Shown: positions 61,633 through 64,000 of the stretch, one piece after another | How the letters are laid out: every line of letters starts with the position of its first letter | How positions within the stretch are numbered: position 1 is the first letter of the stretch | Assembly: GCF_004770265.1 (NCBI RefSeq) | Contig: NZ_RQGQ01000014.1 | Location: 124,001-188,000 of the forward strand | DNA: 64,000 nt | Direction: 5' to 3' | Origin: Leptospira congkakensis | Lineage (GTDB): Bacteria; Spirochaetota; Leptospiria; Leptospirales; Leptospiraceae | Notes under the pieces: generated by a model | The model's database searches: none | What the model was told of the DNA's origin: nothing | What the model saw: only the letters and a program-made list of their open reading frames with translations | Translations under genes and position numbers: made by a program

Positions 61633-62307
61633 ATGGCAGATTTCGAAATCGAAAGAAAAACTACCAAAGGAAGAAATATTTCCCTCGTAGTTTACCAAAA
61701 TGGCAAAGTGGTTCTAAAACATCCTGCCAGGATACCCAAAAAACAATTAGAAGAATTCTTAGCCGAAAAAAGAGAATGGATTTTGTCCAAACTCGAAGGA
61801 CTCCCCAAAGACATTCCTAAAAAATTAAAATTTGAGGAGGGAGAAAAAATCCATATCTTCGGGACTCAAGTAACGATACAGTTGAGTTCCAATAAAAGGT
61901 CAAACCTTACCTCTGAATACATTCAAATCCCCAAAACAAAAACGGAAGAAACTAGAATTCGAAAAGGGAAACTGGTTTTAAAGGAAATACTTTTTGAAAA
62001 AATAATCCCATTAATAGAATCAACTTCCTCTGCACTCAACACAAAAGTTACAAAATTATCTATCAAACCAATGCGTTCACTCTGGGGCAGTTGTAATTCC
62101 AAAAATCAAATTTCCTTAAACTTAAGTTTAGTCCACTGTCCAGACTCTATTATAGAATACATAGTTTTACATGAAATTGCTCATACAATTGAACACAACC
62201 ATTCAGCTAGATTTTGGAAAATTGTTGAGTCACATAATCCCAAATACAAACTAGCAGAGAAATGGTTAAAAGAAGTTGGGAAAAAATATATCTACTACCT
62301 TAATTAA
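61633..62307 (+). CDS. YgjP-like (SprT/M48-type) metallopeptidase
   Basis: A 224-residue protein. The C-terminal half has SIKPMRSLWGSCNSKNQISLNLSL and VLHEIAHTIEHNHSARFWKIV, containing the zinc motif HExxH with a third His in NHS, as in YgjP/DUF45. The start ATG lies 16 bases after the beta-barrel stop. It ends one base before the phosphatase gene. Substrate unknown. Confidence 0.92.
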   Translation: MADFEIERKTTKGRNISLVVYQNGKVVLKHPARIPKKQLEEFLAEKREWILSKLEGLPKDIPKKLKFEEGEKIHIFGTQVTIQLSSNKRSNLTSEYIQIPKTKTEETRIRKGKLVLKEILFEKIIPLIESTSSALNTKVTKLSIKPMRSLWGSCNSKNQISLNLSLVHCPDSIIEYIVLHEIAHTIEHNHSARFWKIVESHNPKYKLAEKWLKEVGKKYIYYLN

Positions 62308-62781
62308 ATGAAAGAAAAAACAAAAGTTCTATTTATCTGTTTAGGAAACATTTGCCGTTCTCCTGCAGCCCAGGGTGCATTGGAAAACTTGGTAAATCAA
62401 AAAAAATTAAACCAATCGTTTGAAATCGATTCTTGTGGTACGTCTGGTTACCATGACGGTGATTTACCCGATCTTAGAACAAGGAAAGCCGCAGAAAAAA
62501 GAGGAATCCATCTAACCCATAAATCTAGAAAACTAACCTTAAATGATCTGAAGTATTTCGATTATTTATTGGTTATGGATGAGAACAACTTTGCTGATGT
62601 AATCAGTCTAAGTAATGATAAAAAAATTCAGGAAAAAATATTTCTCTTTGGTCAATTTAGAAGTGATAAAGGAGAACCAATTGTCCCCGATCCATATTAC
62701 AAAAGCGAAATTGCATTTGATAGGGTTCAGGATCTTGTGGAAGATTGTTCCGCTGGTTTTCTGAATTTTTTAGGAGTATAA
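62308..62781 (+). CDS. Low-molecular-weight protein tyrosine phosphatase
   Basis: A 157-residue phosphatase. Catalytic P-loop LFICLGNICRSPAAQG (C-X5-R-S) near the N-terminus and the general-acid Asp in VPDPYY near 131 are both present. It dephosphorylates tyrosine on proteins. It abuts the metallopeptidase stop; the NADH dehydrogenase starts five bases downstream. Confidence 0.95.
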   Translation: MKEKTKVLFICLGNICRSPAAQGALENLVNQKKLNQSFEIDSCGTSGYHDGDLPDLRTRKAAEKRGIHLTHKSRKLTLNDLKYFDYLLVMDENNFADVISLSNDKKIQEKIFLFGQFRSDKGEPIVPDPYYKSEIAFDRVQDLVEDCSAGFLNFLGV

Positions 62782-62786
62782 GACAA

Positions 62787-64000
62787 ATGTCACAAATAAA
62801 GAAAAAAGTATTAATTGTGGGGGCGGGTTTTGGCGGATTACAGGTAATCAAAACTCTCGCGAATCACAAATCCTTTGACATAACTGTTGTTGATAAAAAA
62901 AACCATCATCTGTTCCAACCTCTTTTATACCAAGTGGCAACTGCCGTATTGTCACCAGCGGATATTGCGATTCCCTCTCGATCCATCACAACTAAATACA
63001 AAAACGTAAAAATATTACTTGGTGATGTAACCGAAATTGATTTCAAAAATCGCCAAGTTAAATTTCAGAATAACACAGAAACTTACGATTATTTAATTCT
63101 CGCAACGGGAGCAAGAACTAGTTTTTTCGGAAATCATTCTTGGAAAGAAAAAACTTTAGGTTTAAAAAATCTAAAAGATGCATTGGCTATTCGAAGGAGG
63201 ATTCTACTTTCCTTTGAACAAGCAGAACTCATTGGTAATAATGAAAAAGCAAAAAGTTTTATGCATTATGTTATCATAGGCGGAGGACCAACAGGAGTAG
63301 AACTCGCAGGGTCTATTGCCGAACTTTCCCATAACATCATCAGAAAAGATTTTCGAAATATTGATTCCGGAATGACAAAAGTAACACTAATCGAAGCGGG
63401 TCCCCGTTTACTCACCGCATTTAGCGAAAAATCCAGTTCTTTTACCAAAGAAAAACTAGAGAGTAGGGGAGTTGAGGTCCTTACCAATTCCCCGGTTTTA
63501 GATATCACAGACACTGGTGTTGTTTTGAAGGATAGAACTATAGAATCAAAAACGGTGATTTGGGCTGCAGGAGTTGAAGGGTCTGAGTTAGCAAAAAATA
63601 TGCAGCTTAACAAGGATAAGGCGAATAGAATCATCGTTGATGAATTTTGCAGAACAATCGAATATCCAGAAGTATTTGTTATTGGAGACGCTGCAAACTA
63701 CAGCAAAGGTTTGGTCAGACCTCTTCCTGGAGTCTCCCCTGTTGCTATGCAACAAGGCAGGTATGTTGCCAAAATCATAGAATCCCTTGAAAAAAACAAA
63801 CCGCTATCACCATTTCATTATTTTGACAAAGGCAATATGGCCACCATCGGGCGAACTGATGCAGTTGCAGAATTTGGAAAAATACGGTTAAAAGGAATTT
63901 TAGGATGGCTCGGTTGGCTTTTTGTTCATCTTGTCTACCAAGTTGGATTTAAAAATAAAGTAAGTACCTTACTCAGTTGGGTATGGAGTTATTTAACATT
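62787..64000 (+). CDS. Type II NADH dehydrogenase (NDH-2), 3' truncated by window end
   Basis: At least 404 residues; no stop before the right edge. VLIVGAGFGGLQVIKTL is the FAD motif; NHHLFQPLLYQVATAVLSPADIAIPSR is a typical NDH-2 segment. YVIIGGGPTGVELAGSIAEL is the NAD site, and VFVIGDAANY the FAD ribityl region. C-terminal hydrophobic residues (GWLGWLFVHLVYQVGF) anchor it to the membrane. It would oxidise NADH and reduce quinone without pumping protons. Confidence 0.93.
   Translation, partial: MSQIKKKVLIVGAGFGGLQVIKTLANHKSFDITVVDKKNHHLFQPLLYQVATAVLSPADIAIPSRSITTKYKNVKILLGDVTEIDFKNRQVKFQNNTETYDYLILATGARTSFFGNHSWKEKTLGLKNLKDALAIRRRILLSFEQAELIGNNEKAKSFMHYVIIGGGPTGVELAGSIAELSHNIIRKDFRNIDSGMTKVTLIEAGPRLLTAFSEKSSSFTKEKLESRGVEVLTNSPVLDITDTGVVLKDRTIESKTVIWAAGVEGSELAKNMQLNKDKANRIIVDEFCRTIEYPEVFVIGDAANYSKGLVRPLPGVSPVAMQQGRYVAKIIESLEKNKPLSPFHYFDKGNMATIGRTDAVAEFGKIRLKGILGWLGWLFVHLVYQVGFKNKVSTLLSWVWSYLT

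Noticed and set aside
1..64000. CRISPR arrays, insertion sequences, prophage genes, tRNA or rRNA
   Set aside because: No regularly spaced repeats, transposase or integrase motifs, terminal inverted repeats, or cloverleaf-like sequences were seen on reading either strand.

Overview
The window looks like chromosomal DNA of a spirochaete of the genus Leptospira, most likely a free-living or saprophytic relative. This is inference from the gene content: small lipoproteins with relaxed spirochaete-type lipoboxes, a UDPGP-type uridylyltransferase, a TraB-family protein, a large cbb3 oxidase operon, B12-dependent acyl-CoA mutase genes, many HDOD, CheD and CheY-type signalling genes, AT-rich spacers and frequent TTG or GTG starts. 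I see no rRNA, tRNA, insertion sequence, prophage or CRISPR array. Genes are tightly packed on both strands and no gene-free stretch exceeds about 200 bases.

Layout. 0-9 kb: an RND efflux pump subunit, a polytopic membrane protein, then an ExbB-like/TonB-like pair followed by a fibronectin-type protein carrying a catalytically dead papain fold. 9-19.5 kb: a divergent thioesterase/TetR pair around a strong operator, a UDP-sugar pyrophosphorylase operon, an alpha/beta-hydrolase lacking its nucleophile, a Csp1-like copper storage protein, a TraB protein, cheD, an HDOD gene, aroK and a TPM-domain protein. 19.7-25.7 kb: gltBD, glutamate synthase. 27-35 kb: a complete cbb3 oxidase operon (ccoN, O, a Q-like gene, a mono-haem ccoP, G, H, I, S and a SafE-type membrane protein) with an FNR-like box upstream. 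35-38.4 kb: an eRF1-like small protein, a CnrX/CnrH/CnrY-like sensor, ECF sigma and anti-sigma set, and secreted proteins. 38.4-45.5 kb: aspartase, a CheY-like regulator, a lytic transglycosylase, a membrane protein, and a B12-dependent mutase of the ethylmalonyl-CoA (MeaA) type with its MeaB chaperone.

45.5-50.8 kb is a probable ether-lipid operon on the minus strand: alkyl-DHAP-synthase-like flavoprotein, TetR, diacylglycerol-kinase-like protein, glycerol-3-phosphate dehydrogenase and a thioesterase. 50.8-57.6 kb holds an HU-type protein, an unusual NAD-kinase-like/STAS fusion, a protein joining a GHKL-like domain to HDOD, a stand-alone cyclic-nucleotide-binding protein and an acyltransferase. 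57.5-60.5 kb is a parAB partition operon with two near-identical palindromes (candidate parS sites), one inside parB and one upstream of parA. The window ends with an outer-membrane beta-barrel candidate, a YgjP-like metallopeptidase, a low-molecular-weight phosphatase and a truncated type II NADH dehydrogenase.

The strongest candidates for something undescribed are the NAD-kinase-like/STAS fusion lying one gene pair away from a GHKL/HDOD protein (a possible partner-switching module), the everted-half-site parS palindromes, the dead papain/FnIII protein in a TonB operon, the shared PKYRM tail of the CcoQ-like and CcoS proteins together with the mono-haem CcoP, and the CnrXHY-like metal or envelope stress module with a matching ECF promoter.
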